From assembly GCF_016595235.1 (NCBI RefSeq), contig NZ_JAENHL010000007.1, positions 719,834-783,833 on the forward strand: a stretch of 64,000 bases of DNA, given 5' to 3'. Positions 8,806-17,782 of this stretch are shown here, in pieces; position 1 is the first letter of the stretch; every line of letters begins with the position of its first letter. Source of the DNA: Taklimakanibacter albus (GTDB lineage: Bacteria > Pseudomonadota > Alphaproteobacteria > Rhizobiales > Aestuariivirgaceae). The notes beneath the pieces were generated by a model. That model saw only the letters and a list, made by a program, of their open reading frames with translations. It was not told the origin of the DNA and ran no database searches. The position numbers were made by a program, and so were the translations under genes.

Positions 8806-10102
8806 AACGCTTGATCTGTTCGGCGAGGTCGAGGTCCTTCACGAGCTTGAGCTCGCTGCGTTTGTGGGTGAGATAGGCCTCGAGCAGCTCATCGCCCATC
8901 CAGATCCTGTAACGCCCGTCGGCTTCGAGCTCATCCAGCGCCTGGGCAAGCGAGGACGGCAGCCGGCGCAAGCCCCGCTTCTTCTTCTCCGCATCCGACA
9001 GAAGTCCCGGATCGCCCTGTGTCGGCTCGGGCAGCGGCCGCCGGTCGCGGATGCCCTGCAGGCCGGCCCAGACCAGCGCGCCGAGCGTCAGATAGGGATT
9101 GGCCGCGGCATCGGCGGCGCGATATTCGAGATTGAAGCTCTTATAGGGATCAGTGCCGGGCAGCTTCGACAGCGGGCTGATGCGGATGCCCGCCTCGCGA
9201 TCTTTGTCGGCGAGATTGTTGTAACTGGCGCTCCAGCGATTGGGCTTGAGCCTTTCATAGGAGGCGGCCGACGGCGCGGTGAGCGCCACCATCGCCGGCA
9301 TCATCGCCAGGATGCCGGCGGCGAAATGGGCCGCCGCTTCGCCGACCTGACAGGGCCTTCCGGGATCGAAGGTCAGAGGCTTGCCGGCGGCATCCTCGAG
9401 GCTGAAATGCACATGCACGCCATTGCCGACCGCGCCTTCCCCCATCACCGGCGAGAACGTCGCCTTGTGACCGAGGGCGCGCGCCACGCTGCGGGTGATC
9501 TCGCGCAGCCGCACCGCGTCGTCGGCGGATTTGAGTCCGATCTGCGGCTTGCAGGTGACCTCGAATTGCTGCGGCCCATATTCGGGCATGAACATTTCCG
9601 GGCCGACGCCGTTTTCATCGAGCGCCTGCATCAGAAGCTGGCCGAAGGCGCCTTGCAGGCGCATCGAATCGAGGGAGTACGCATCGCCCAGGCGCGGCCG
9701 TGATCCCGAATAGTGGAATTCATGCTCGAAAGCCGATTTCACCCTAAGCCCCGTCTCCGCTTCGAGTGTCTTCAGCCCTTTGTTGAGCCAGTTTCTCGGG
9801 CAGCAGGCCCAGGGCGTGCCGTCGAGTTCGAGGAGGTCGGACAGAAGGAAACGCTCGCGCGGCAACTCGCCGCCATGATCGACCGTCGTTTCAGTTTCGG
9901 CGACCGGCATCATGAGGAGCTCGCCGCGCGGGCCCCAGGGGCTGTCGACGATCTGGCCAAAGGCGGTGATCATCAGGTTGGTGGGCGCGAGGCCCACGCC
10001 GCTGCGCAGCCTGCTTTTGAGATCGATGCCGCGAAAACCCTTGCCCTTCACCTGCCCCGCATAATCGCAGATGCAGGCCATCACGATATCGTCCGGTTTC
10101 AT
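8789..10102 (-). CDS. Glutamine synthetase family ligase (PuuA-like)
   Basis: This 437-residue protein has the glutamine synthetase fold: metal-binding glutamates in SAFEHEFHY (E126, E128) and MPEYGPQQFE (E174, E181), the catalytic loop NGVHVHFSL (H230, H232) and the ATP/phosphate region REAGIRISP. It lacks the adenylylation region and is shorter than housekeeping GlnA. It therefore fits the divergent group that ligates glutamate to amines (gamma-glutamylputrescine or gamma-glutamylanilide type). A GAAGAAGG ribosome site precedes the ATG. Two RpiR-like operators lie 43-98 bases upstream. The amine substrate is unknown. Confidence 0.88.
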   Translation of the reverse strand: MKPDDIVMACICDYAGQVKGKGFRGIDLKSRLRSGVGLAPTNLMITAFGQIVDSPWGPRGELLMMPVAETETTVDHGGELPRERFLLSDLLELDGTPWACCPRNWLNKGLKTLEAETGLRVKSAFEHEFHYSGSRPRLGDAYSLDSMRLQGAFGQLLMQALDENGVGPEMFMPEYGPQQFEVTCKPQIGLKSADDAVRLREITRSVARALGHKATFSPVMGEGAVGNGVHVHFSLEDAAGKPLTFDPGRPCQVGEAAAHFAAGILAMMPAMVALTAPSAASYERLKPNRWSASYNNLADKDREAGIRISPLSKLPGTDPYKSFNLEYRAADAAANPYLTLGALVWAGLQGIRDRRPLPEPTQGDPGLLSDAEKKKRGLRRLPSSLAQALDELEADGRYRIWMGDELLEAYLTHKRSELKLVKDLDLAEQIKRYAEVY

Positions 10103-10144
10103 GACTGCCTTCTTCCCACTACGGATGGGCAGCCCTTATCAGAA

Positions 10145-10200
10145 ATGGAATGATAAGTTCAAGATGCAAAGTAAACGTATGAGATGGAATAAATAGTGCA
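10145..10200. promoter_or_regulatory. Two candidate RpiR operators upstream of the ligase gene
   Basis: ATGGAATAAATAGTGCA at 10184-10200 matches the palindrome at 5535 in 15 of 17 positions. A weaker copy, ATGGAATGATAAGTTCA, at 10145-10161 matches in 12 of 17. Both lie upstream of the leftward glutamine-synthetase-like gene and about 125-180 bases before the rightward monooxygenase start. Control by the RpiR protein at 5624 is inferred. Confidence 0.45.
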
Positions 10201-10326
10201 GAAGGCCGAATGGCCTCTCCAGCCAAAGGAAATTTCATCCGCCGACGAAAAAATCTAAATTGTCATCGGACGGGGGCAATACCGATATCCACTGGTCCCG
10301 ATCTGCTTCTTCTCCCCGGAGGTTCC

Positions 10327-11655
10327 GTGCCCCAGTCCCGCCAGTTGCGTCTCGGCGCCTTCATGCGCCCCGTCAGCATTCATACCAGCGCCTGGCGTTA
10401 TCCCGGCGCCTGGCCGGATGCCAATTTCAACTTCGCGCATCTGAAGCGTCTCATCCAGACCTTGGAGCGCGGCAAGTTCGATGCTTTTTTCATGGCCGAT
10501 CATCTCGCCGTCATGAACATGCCGATGGCGGCCCTGCAGCGCAGCGCCACCGTCACCTCCTTCGACCCGCTCACCTTGCTGCCGGCGCTGGCGGCGATGA
10601 CCGAGCATATCGGCCTCATCGCAACCGCGTCGACCACCTATAACGAGCCCTATCATGTCGCCCGCAAATTCGCCTCGCTCGATCATATCAGCAACGGGCG
10701 CGCCGGCTGGAACCTCGTCACTTCCGCCAATCCGCATGAGGCGCTGAATTTCAGCCTCGATGAGCATGTCGAGCATGGCGAGCGCTACAAGCGGGCGCGT
10801 GAATTCTTCGACGTCGTCACCGGCCTGTGGGACAGCTGGGCCGACGACGCCTTCATTCGTGACGTCGAAAGCGGTCGATATTTCGATCCGGCCAAATTGC
10901 ATGTGCTCGACCACAAGGGTGAGCATTTCAAGGTGCGCGGGCCCCTCAATATCGCGCGGCCCGTCCAGGGCTGGCCGGTGATCGTCCAGGCCGGCGCCTC
11001 GGAAGCCGGCCGGCAGATCGCCGCCGAAACCGCCGAGGCAGTCTTCACCGGCGTCAATAATCTTCCCGACGGGCAGCGGTTCTATGCCGATGTGAAGGGC
11101 CGCATGCGCGCTTTGGGCCGCGATCCCGATCATCTCAAGATCCTGCCCGGCGCCTTCGTCGTGGTCGGCGACACGGTGGCAGAAGCCAAGGCAAAGAAGA
11201 AACATCTCGATAGCCTGGTCCATCCCGACAGTGGCATCGCCTCGCTCTCCGTCCGCCTCGGCACCGATGTGTCGGGCTTCGATCTCGATGGCCCCTTGCC
11301 GGAGATTCCGGAAAGCAATGCCAGCAAAAGCGGCCGCGAGCGGCTGATCGAGCTGGCCAAGGCCGAGAAGATGACGGTGCGCGAGCTCGCCCAATATGTC
11401 GGCGGCGCCTTCGGCAGCCTCGAGATAATCGGCACGCCTGAGACCATTGCCGACCAGATGGAGGAATGGCTGCACACGGAAGGCGCTGACGGCTTCAATG
11501 TGATGTTCCCTTATCTGCCGGAGGGCCTCGACGACTTCGTCGACCGGGTGGTGCCGGAATTGCAGCGACGTGGCCTGTTCCGGCGCCAATATGAAGGCCG
11601 TACGTTGCGCGAGAATCTGGGGCTGCCGCGGCCGCCAAACCGCTTCTTCGCCTAG
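10327..11655 (+). CDS. NtaA/SnaA/DmoA-family FMN-dependent monooxygenase
   Basis: This 442-residue protein belongs to the nitrilotriacetate monooxygenase subfamily of the bacterial luciferase superfamily, which uses FMNH2 from a separate reductase. Family hallmarks are the N-terminal RLGAFMRPVSIHTSAWRYPGA segment read in parts, FDAFFMADH, the substrate-side SLDHISNGRAGWNLVTS and the C-terminal ADQMEEW..EGADGFNV. The GTG at 10327 is chosen because CGGAGG lies 4 bases before it, and homology begins right after it. A flavin reductase is encoded about 0.9 kb downstream on the other strand. Likely substrates are sulfonates, sulfones, aminopolycarboxylates or other heteroatom compounds; the sequence alone does not say which. 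Confidence 0.88.
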   Translation: MPQSRQLRLGAFMRPVSIHTSAWRYPGAWPDANFNFAHLKRLIQTLERGKFDAFFMADHLAVMNMPMAALQRSATVTSFDPLTLLPALAAMTEHIGLIATASTTYNEPYHVARKFASLDHISNGRAGWNLVTSANPHEALNFSLDEHVEHGERYKRAREFFDVVTGLWDSWADDAFIRDVESGRYFDPAKLHVLDHKGEHFKVRGPLNIARPVQGWPVIVQAGASEAGRQIAAETAEAVFTGVNNLPDGQRFYADVKGRMRALGRDPDHLKILPGAFVVVGDTVAEAKAKKKHLDSLVHPDSGIASLSVRLGTDVSGFDLDGPLPEIPESNASKSGRERLIELAKAEKMTVRELAQYVGGAFGSLEIIGTPETIADQMEEWLHTEGADGFNVMFPYLPEGLDDFVDRVVPELQRRGLFRRQYEGRTLRENLGLPRPPNRFFA

Positions 11656-11740
11656 CTTTCGATTTCCTCAAGCCTGCTCTGCCGCGCCACCCGTAGCGTC
11701 CGTTTCGAGTTTGCAGTATCAGATAGTGGGAACTTACACT

Positions 11741-11764
11741 CGCCAGTCGATTCGACACTTGGCG
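11741..11764. promoter_or_regulatory. Nested inverted repeat before the IclR gene
   Basis: CGCCA..TGGCG encloses a second inverted repeat GTCG-att-CGAC, ending 13 bases before the IclR start codon. It could be an autoregulatory operator or a leader hairpin. I found no second copy elsewhere, so support is weak. Confidence 0.3.
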
Positions 11765-11777
11765 TCAAGGAAAGACC

Positions 11778-12566
11778 ATGAGCAGCCTGCAGCTGGGCAC
11801 TCTCGAAAAGGCCTACAAGATCCTCGATCTCTATAATGAGCATGCCGAGAGCTTCACTTTCTCGGAGATCGTGGAAAAGACCGGCCTCGAGAAAGGCTCG
11901 GTCCAGCGCCTCCTCTACACGCTGCAGAATCTCGGGCTTTTGCGCCGGCATCAGCGCTACAAGCGCTACAGCCTGTCGCCGCGTTTCATCTCCTATGCCG
12001 TCTCGCATCTCCAGACCGATCCCCTGCTCATCCAGGCGACCAAATATCTGGAGCCGCTGGCCCGCCAGACGACCGAGTCGGTCGGCCTCGGCATCATGGA
12101 CGGCATCCATGTCTTTTACATCAACCGTATCCCCAATCTCGTCTCGCATGATTTCGCGCTGCTCCCGGTGCGCCGCTATGCCTATTGCACGGCGGCCGGC
12201 CGGGCGATCATGTCGCGTCTGTCCGAGCGCGACATCGACAACATATTGGAGCACTCGCCGATGCGGCGCTTCACCTCGCGCACCGTCATCGACAAGGCCG
12301 AGTTGCGCCGCCTTCTGGGGCAAGCGCGCGAGGAAGGGGTCGCCTGGCAGGATGGCGAGATCTTCGACATGGAAATGGGCGTCGCCGCCCCGGTGATGGG
12401 CGATGGCGACATGCCGGTCGGCGCGGTGACGATCTCGATCGAAAAGAGCCGCTACTCTCTCGAAGCGGCGCGCGAACGTTTCACTGACCTGGTGCGCGCC
12501 GCCGCCCAGGACATGTCGAGCCCCTCCCTCTCGGCCAGCCGCTTCCCGCCGTCATGGGGCGGTTAG
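11778..12566 (+). CDS. IclR-family transcriptional regulator
   Basis: This 262-residue regulator has an N-terminal winged helix-turn-helix (about residues 5-65, FSEIVEKTGLEKGSVQRLLYTL) and a C-terminal effector-binding domain (about 80-250, with AYCTAAGRAIMS and AAPVMGDGDMPVGAVTISI). It follows the rightward monooxygenase gene by 122 bases and converges on the leftward flavin reductase gene, overlapping its end by 4 bases. A likely target is the monooxygenase gene or the long leftward operon from 20605 to 12563; neither is shown by a repeated operator. AAGGAAAG precedes the start. Confidence 0.9.
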   Translation: MSSLQLGTLEKAYKILDLYNEHAESFTFSEIVEKTGLEKGSVQRLLYTLQNLGLLRRHQRYKRYSLSPRFISYAVSHLQTDPLLIQATKYLEPLARQTTESVGLGIMDGIHVFYINRIPNLVSHDFALLPVRRYAYCTAAGRAIMSRLSERDIDNILEHSPMRRFTSRTVIDKAELRRLLGQAREEGVAWQDGEIFDMEMGVAAPVMGDGDMPVGAVTISIEKSRYSLEAARERFTDLVRAAAQDMSSPSLSASRFPPSWGG

Positions 12567-13123
12567 CTGGATTTCAGACCGTGGAAGGCGCCGTCGAAAT
12601 AGACGAGCGGCGGGCGATGCGGGGTGATGTCGACGGCCGTAGCGGTGCCGATCACCAGCATATGCGAGAAAACCGGAATGAGCTTCGCGACCGTGCAATC
12701 GATATGGCCAATGGCGCCGGCGAGCCGTGGCGGATCGTCCCCCGCATGCGCCCAGTCGACCTGGCTTGCCCGCGGCGCAGGACCACAGCGGCCGGCAAAA
12801 ACATTGGCCTCATGCGACTGGTCTTCGCCGAGCAGATGAACGGTGAAAGCCTTCACCGCGACGATCGCCTTCAGCACCGGCGATTGCTGGCGGATCGACA
12901 CGAGCAGTGACGGCGGCTCGAGCGACAGGGACGTCACCGATGTCGCCGTAAGGCCCAATATTTCATCGCCCTGCCGCACCGTGACGGCCGACGTGCCGGC
13001 GGCGAGGCGACGCATCGCCGACCGAAACGGCTCGGCCATCGCCGGCGCATCCACGTCATTGTCGCCGCGCAGCCACGGCCCCTCCTCCAGGATCTCGCCG
13101 ATCGGCGGCGTGAAGGCGTTCAC
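12563..13123 (-). CDS. Flavin reductase-like FMN-binding protein
   Basis: This 186-residue protein has the split-barrel flavin reductase domain (FMN or FAD:NAD(P)H reductase). Recognisable segments are FRSAMRRLAAGTSAVTV, the flavin-binding GLTATSVTSLSLEPPSLLVSI (shown in parts), the strand FTVHLLGEDQ and the C-terminal PPLVYFDGAFHGL. The start is GTG, one base after the stop of the luciferase-like gene, so translation is coupled. Such reductases supply reduced flavin to two-component monooxygenases. Here the partner is probably the adjacent 13125 protein and possibly the NtaA-type enzyme at 10327. It is the last gene of the long leftward operon. Confidence 0.9.
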   Translation of the reverse strand: MNAFTPPIGEILEEGPWLRGDNDVDAPAMAEPFRSAMRRLAAGTSAVTVRQGDEILGLTATSVTSLSLEPPSLLVSIRQQSPVLKAIVAVKAFTVHLLGEDQSHEANVFAGRCGPAPRASQVDWAHAGDDPPRLAGAIGHIDCTVAKLIPVFSHMLVIGTATAVDITPHRPPLVYFDGAFHGLKSS

Positions 13124-13124
13124 C

Positions 13125-14186
13125 TCAGGCGACCTCGCGCCGCTTAGTGTCCTCGGCGATCGCTTTCACGACGATGGGCATGACGTCTGAGCCGAAGCGC
13201 TCCATCGAACGCAGCACCGCCTTGGGCGCGACACCTGCCGGCATCATGAAGCAGCTCAGATCGGTGATCGCATTGGCGCGGATCTCGGCGATCAGCCTTT
13301 CGGCGACGGTTTCGGCATCTCCGATCGGCACCGAGGCGATGATCGTCTCGAGGCTGGGCTCGCCCGCCACCGGCTCATCAGCAATGATATGGCCGTCGAG
13401 ATGCTGGGCGCCCACCCGCATATGGCCGGCACAACGCCCGGCATAACGGATCCCTTCCGCCACTTTCCGCAACTCGTTGCGGTCGTCGCTGACAAAGACA
13501 TAACGCTGCGCCGCGAAACGCCGCCCGGCCAGCGAGAAGCCCGCTTCCTGATACTTCTGGCGGACGAAATCATGCATGCCGGCGAGCGCCTTTGAATCGC
13601 CCCAGCCCACGGTGATGAACGGCACCGCATCGGTGGCGACGGCGCGCGCGATGATCTCGGGCGACCAGGAGACGAAATAGGTCTCCATACGGCGCCGGTT
13701 GTAGAGCTCGATCGCCTGCGGCACGTCCGGTATCTGGTAGAAGCGGCCGCTGTGCTTGAAACGGTTCTGGTGGATCGCCTGGTCGACGATCGCCCAGATC
13801 TCGAGCAGCCTGTCCTGGCGCTCGGCGAGATCGGCGCCGAAAGCTTCGAACTCGAAGCGCTGATAACCCGAGCCGAGACCCAGCACCACGCGCCCTTCGC
13901 TCAGTTGATCGAGAAGGGCGATCTCCTCCGACAATCGGATCGGATTATAGAGCGGCGCCACGATGACGGCCGGCCCGAGCCGGATGCGCCGCGTCTCGCG
14001 CGCCACTGCCGCCGCCATCATCAAGGGCGATGGGCACAGGCTGTAATTGGAAAAGTGATGCTCGGCGAACCAGGCGGTATCGAAGCCGAGTTCATCAGCG
14101 AGCCGGACACAGTCGATCGTGCCCTGATAGACATCGCGCTGGCTCAAGCCGAACTGGTTCATGAGATTGAAAAGACCGAAGCGCAT
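13125..14186 (-). CDS. Luciferase-like (LLM class) flavin-dependent oxidoreductase
   Basis: This 353-residue protein has the bacterial luciferase alpha/beta barrel. The N-terminus MRFGLFNLMNQF is followed by ELGFDTAWFAEHHFSNYSLCPSPL and the phosphate-binding IRLGPAVIVAPLYNPIRLSEEIA..LDQLSEGRVVLGLGSGY segment typical of FMN-dependent monooxygenases. It has an AGAAGGAGG ribosome site. The flavin reductase gene starts one base downstream, so the two probably form a two-component oxygenase. The upstream genes encode SDRs and an ABC transporter, which suggests oxidation of an imported organic compound. Confidence 0.9.
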   Translation of the reverse strand: MRFGLFNLMNQFGLSQRDVYQGTIDCVRLADELGFDTAWFAEHHFSNYSLCPSPLMMAAAVARETRRIRLGPAVIVAPLYNPIRLSEEIALLDQLSEGRVVLGLGSGYQRFEFEAFGADLAERQDRLLEIWAIVDQAIHQNRFKHSGRFYQIPDVPQAIELYNRRRMETYFVSWSPEIIARAVATDAVPFITVGWGDSKALAGMHDFVRQKYQEAGFSLAGRRFAAQRYVFVSDDRNELRKVAEGIRYAGRCAGHMRVGAQHLDGHIIADEPVAGEPSLETIIASVPIGDAETVAERLIAEIRANAITDLSCFMMPAGVAPKAVLRSMERFGSDVMPIVVKAIAEDTKRREVA

Positions 14187-14216
14187 GACCGCCTCCTTCT
14201 GCTTTGACGATTGAGA

Positions 14217-14975
14217 TCAGATGCCGACGATCACTTCGCCGCCATTGGGGCTGATGACCTGGCCGGTGATGAAGTCGGATTGCGACGAGGCGAGAAACGC
14301 CACGGTGTAGGAAAGCTCGCGCGCCTCGGCATAACGCCCGAGCGGCACGCGGGCGACCTTCTGCGCCATCTTCTTTTCGATATCGGGCTGCGCCAGCACC
14401 ATCTCGGTGATGACGCCACCGGGTGCCACCGCATTCACATGAATGTTCCACGGCGCCAGCTCCTTGGCCCAGGCCTTGGTCAGGCCGAGCAGCGCCGCCT
14501 TGGCGGCGCAATAGGGCGACGCATAATGATGGCCGACCATGCCCCAGATCGACGAGATGTTGATGATCTTGCCGCTGCGCTGTTTTTTCATCGCCGGGAT
14601 CACCGCCTTGGCGGCGAAGAAGGAGCCCCGCACATGGACCGCGAACATGCGATCAAAATGCTCCTCGCTCGTCTCCTCGATGATCGGCTCGCCGCCGATA
14701 CCGGCATTGTTGACGAGAATGTCGACACGGCCATGTTTCGCCAGCACCTTGTCGAGCGTCGCGGTCAGCGCCGCCACATCGGCGACGTCGCAGGCGACCG
14801 CATCGGCCGCGCCCCCCTTCTTCCGCACCAGCGCCGCTGTCGTCTCGGCGCGGGCGCCGTCGATGTCCTGCGCGATGATGATCGCGCCACGCTCGGCCAT
14901 CAATTCGGCATGCGCCTGGCCCATGCCTGCCCCGGCGCCCGTAATGACCGCCACCTTGCCTTTGAGATCACTCAT
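14217..14975 (-). CDS. SDR-family NAD(P)-dependent oxidoreductase (first of a tandem pair)
   Basis: This classical short-chain dehydrogenase has 252 residues. It has the TGAGAGMG nucleotide loop, NNAG, the catalytic serine in NISSIWG and the YxxxK pair in PYCAAK. The acidic residue after strand 2 (AQDID) favours NAD over NADP. It is closely similar to the next gene upstream: both end in FITGQVxSPNGGxxIVG and share LGLTKAWAKELAP. The pair therefore looks like a local duplication. GCAGGAGG precedes the ATG. It probably oxidises an alcohol intermediate in the pathway of the linked luciferase-like oxygenase. Confidence 0.92.
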   Translation of the reverse strand: MSDLKGKVAVITGAGAGMGQAHAELMAERGAIIIAQDIDGARAETTAALVRKKGGAADAVACDVADVAALTATLDKVLAKHGRVDILVNNAGIGGEPIIEETSEEHFDRMFAVHVRGSFFAAKAVIPAMKKQRSGKIINISSIWGMVGHHYASPYCAAKAALLGLTKAWAKELAPWNIHVNAVAPGGVITEMVLAQPDIEKKMAQKVARVPLGRYAEARELSYTVAFLASSQSDFITGQVISPNGGEVIVGI

Positions 14976-15081
14976 CTTGTCATCCTCCTGCGCGTTTGCA
15001 TCGGCGCGCGATTTCCCGTTCGCTTCTCCTGCGAGAAACGATTTTCAGTTGTTTTCAGTGAATGCGGTGTCGCCTTAGCGC

Positions 15082-15837
15082 CTAGAATCCAACGATCGTC
15101 TTGCCTCCATTCGGGCTCAGCACCTGGCCGGTAATGAAGGCGGCTTCATCGCTCGCCAGAAAGGCCATGGTCTCCGAGATTTCTTCCGGTTGCGCCCAGC
15201 GGCCGAGCGGCACTTGGCTTTCCTCATGCCGCACACCTTCCTCGCCCAGATTTTCGAGCACCATCCGGCTCCACACGCCGCCGGGTGCGATGGCATTGAC
15301 CGTGATGCCGAACGGCGCCAGCTCTTTGGCCCAGGCTTTGGTCAGGCCGAGAACGGCGCCTTTAGCGGCGATATAATCGGACGCCATGAAATGTCCGGCC
15401 TGCGCCCAGCGCGACGACACATTGATGATGCGCCCCCAGCCTTTGGCCTTCATCGCCGGCACCGCCGCTTTGGCGCAGAAGAACGAGCCTTTGACATGCA
15501 CGCTGATCATCCGGTCGAAAGCCGCCTGGTCGATATCCTCGATCACGCGGTCGCGCCCGATACCGGCATTGTTGACGACGATGTCGAGGCTGCCGAAACG
15601 ATCGAGAACCTTCGCCGACATGTCGGCGATCGCCGCCACATCTGAAATATCGAACACGAAGGCGGCACATGTCCCGCCTTCCGCCTCGACAAGCGCCTGC
15701 GTTTCGGCAAGACCTTTGGCATCGATATCCTGGATGATGACGGCCGCGCCGAGTTGGGCCAGCTTCACCGCATGGCTGCGTCCCATGCCGGAGGCCGCCC
15801 CGGTGACCAGCGCCACTTTTCCGTCAAACCCGTTCAT
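15082..15837 (-). CDS. SDR-family NAD(P)-dependent oxidoreductase (second of a tandem pair)
   Basis: This classical SDR has 251 residues, with TGAASGMG, NNAG, serine in NVSSRWA and YIAAK as the catalytic set. The ATG at 15837 overlaps the stop of the ABC ATPase gene (ATGA), which fixes the start; the longer frame to 16089 lies inside the ATPase gene. It is paralogous to the neighbouring SDR at 14217, from which it is separated by 106 bases. The two may act on stereoisomers or on successive alcohols. QDID after strand 2 suggests NAD. Confidence 0.92.
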   Translation of the reverse strand: MNGFDGKVALVTGAASGMGRSHAVKLAQLGAAVIIQDIDAKGLAETQALVEAEGGTCAAFVFDISDVAAIADMSAKVLDRFGSLDIVVNNAGIGRDRVIEDIDQAAFDRMISVHVKGSFFCAKAAVPAMKAKGWGRIINVSSRWAQAGHFMASDYIAAKGAVLGLTKAWAKELAPFGITVNAIAPGGVWSRMVLENLGEEGVRHEESQVPLGRWAQPEEISETMAFLASDEAAFITGQVLSPNGGKTIVGF

Positions 15838-16967
15838 GTCTCTGGCCTCCCTTCGATCAACAGCCCGTCGCGCCGCGCCCAGCCGACTTTTGTACGCTGA
15901 CCGGGTTGCATCAGGACGAGATCGGGCCGTGTGGAAAACCGTGCGTTGACGACATGCCCCGATCCGTCGAGCCGCAGCCGGTAGCGCACGCTGCCATTGG
16001 CATAGACAGCCTCTTCCACCTGCGCCGCGAAGACATTGTCGGTATGTTCGGCCTCGGGCCCGACCACGATACATTCGGGCCGGATGCACAGTGCTTCGCC
16101 GACGCCTGTGCTGGCGACTGCTTCGACACTCCCGCCGCCGGCGAGCTCGGCCACCGCGAAACCTCCCGCGAGCGGCGTTGCCTTGCTGACCGGCAGGATG
16201 CTCGCTTCGCCGAGAAAACCCGCGACAAATATGTTCTGCGGCCGCTCATAGAGCTGGCGCGGCGAGCCGATCTGCTCGAGCCGGCCGTTGCGCATGATGG
16301 CAAGGCGGTCCGCCATGGCGGCGGCCTCCTGCTGGTCATGCGTGACATAGATGACGGTGACGCCGAGCGCCTTCTGGAATTTCTTGATCTCTTCCTGCAT
16401 CTCCTCGCGCAGATTCTTGTCGAGGGCGCCGAGCGGCTCGTCCATGAGGAGGAGCAGCGGATCATAGACGGCGGCCCTGGCCAGCGCAACGCGCTGCTGC
16501 TGTCCGCCCGACAGTTCCGACGGGCGGCGATCGCCCAGCCCTTCGAGCCGCACCATCGCCAGTGCGCGGGCGACACGCTCCGCCTTTTCAGTCTTGGCCA
16601 CACCCCGCATGCGCAACGGAAAGCCGATATTCTCGGCCACCGTCATATGCGGGAACAGCGCATAATTCTGGAACACCATGCCGAAATTGCGCGAGTATGG
16701 CGGCACCGCGACAATATCGGCGCCATCGATGCGGATCATGCCGGCCGAGGGCACGATGAAGCCGGCGGTGATGCCGAGCAAGGTCGACTTGCCGGATCCG
16801 CTCGGCCCGATGATGGCGAAGAACTCACCGGCCTCGATCCGCAACGATGTCGGGCGCAGCGCCGTCACCGGCCCATAGGACTTGGTGACACCGCCGAACT
16901 CGACCAGCGCACCTCGCTTCTCGGCGATGACCTTGTGATCGGGCGTAAGATCGGCATGAACATTCAT
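15834..16967 (-). CDS. ABC transporter ATP-binding protein, PotA-like
   Basis: This 377-residue ATPase has Walker A (GPSGSGKST), Q loop (VFQNYALFPH), signature (LSGGQQQR), Walker B (LLLMDEPLGALD) and H loop (VTHDQQEA). A C-terminal TOBE-type domain includes ALCIRPECIVV. It powers the two permeases encoded just upstream. Both ends overlap neighbours by 4 bases, so the genes are translationally coupled. This is the second, separate spermidine/putrescine-type system in the window. Confidence 0.92.
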   Translation of the reverse strand: MNVHADLTPDHKVIAEKRGALVEFGGVTKSYGPVTALRPTSLRIEAGEFFAIIGPSGSGKSTLLGITAGFIVPSAGMIRIDGADIVAVPPYSRNFGMVFQNYALFPHMTVAENIGFPLRMRGVAKTEKAERVARALAMVRLEGLGDRRPSELSGGQQQRVALARAAVYDPLLLLMDEPLGALDKNLREEMQEEIKKFQKALGVTVIYVTHDQQEAAAMADRLAIMRNGRLEQIGSPRQLYERPQNIFVAGFLGEASILPVSKATPLAGGFAVAELAGGGSVEAVASTGVGEALCIRPECIVVGPEAEHTDNVFAAQVEEAVYANGSVRYRLRLDGSGHVVNARFSTRPDLVLMQPGQRTKVGWARRDGLLIEGRPET

Positions 16968-17782
16968 GAGGCGGCCCCGCTCGGTTTCCTGGCGCCGGTT
17001 CGGGCATAGACGGCCGCGATCGCCAGCATCGACAAAGTGATGACGAGCAGCACCACGGTCGCCGCCGCGATCACCGGTGTCATCTGGTAGTTGAGATGCT
17101 CCCAGAGCAGGCGCGGCACGGTGCGTGTCGCCGGATTGGTGAGGAAGATGGCAAGGATCAGCTCGTCGAAGGAGAAGGCGAAGGCGAAGATGAAGCCGAC
17201 GATCACGCCGGGTTTGATCATCGGCAGCGTCACGAAGCGGAACGTGTTCCAGCGATTGGCGCCGAGCGTCATGGCGGCGAGCTCATAGGTCGGCGCGTAG
17301 CTTTTGAGCGCCGCCGCCACTGTGATGAAGACAAGCGGCATGGCGAGCACCGTGTGGCCGAGCAGGATGCCGGCATAGGAGCCGATGATGCCGAGTTTGA
17401 CCATGATCGGAAACAGCCCGATCGCCAGCACGATCTGCGGCAGGATCAACGGCGCGATCATCAGCGCCGACAGAAGTCGCCGGCCGGGCAAGTGGCCACG
17501 CACCAGCGCCAGCGCCGCCAGCGTGCCGAAGACCGTGGCGAACAGCGCCGCCGGCAGGCCGATCTTGACGCTGTTGAGGATGGCGATGCGGTAATCGAGG
17601 CTCTGCGCGAAGGCGTCATACCATTGCAGCGAGAAGCCGGGCGGCGGGAAGCTCAGAAAGGTCTCGCTGCTGAAGGACAAAGGCACGATGACGAGCGTCG
17701 GCAGCACCAGATAGATCAGCACCAGCACCGCGAAAGCGAGAATGCCATAAGAGAGGATACGCCACAGGCGGGGATCGGTCAT
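16964..17782 (-). CDS. ABC transporter permease, PotC-like
   Basis: This 272-residue inner-membrane permease has six hydrophobic segments and an EAA loop (LGANRWNTFRFVTLPMIKPG). It resembles PotC and related subunits for polyamines and opines. The ATG overlaps the stop of the PotB-like gene and its own stop overlaps the ATPase start, both as ATGA. It forms the channel with the 17779 gene product. No ligand can be assigned from sequence. Confidence 0.92.
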   Translation of the reverse strand: MTDPRLWRILSYGILAFAVLVLIYLVLPTLVIVPLSFSSETFLSFPPPGFSLQWYDAFAQSLDYRIAILNSVKIGLPAALFATVFGTLAALALVRGHLPGRRLLSALMIAPLILPQIVLAIGLFPIMVKLGIIGSYAGILLGHTVLAMPLVFITVAAALKSYAPTYELAAMTLGANRWNTFRFVTLPMIKPGVIVGFIFAFAFSFDELILAIFLTNPATRTVPRLLWEHLNYQMTPVIAAATVVLLVITLSMLAIAAVYARTGARKPSGAAS

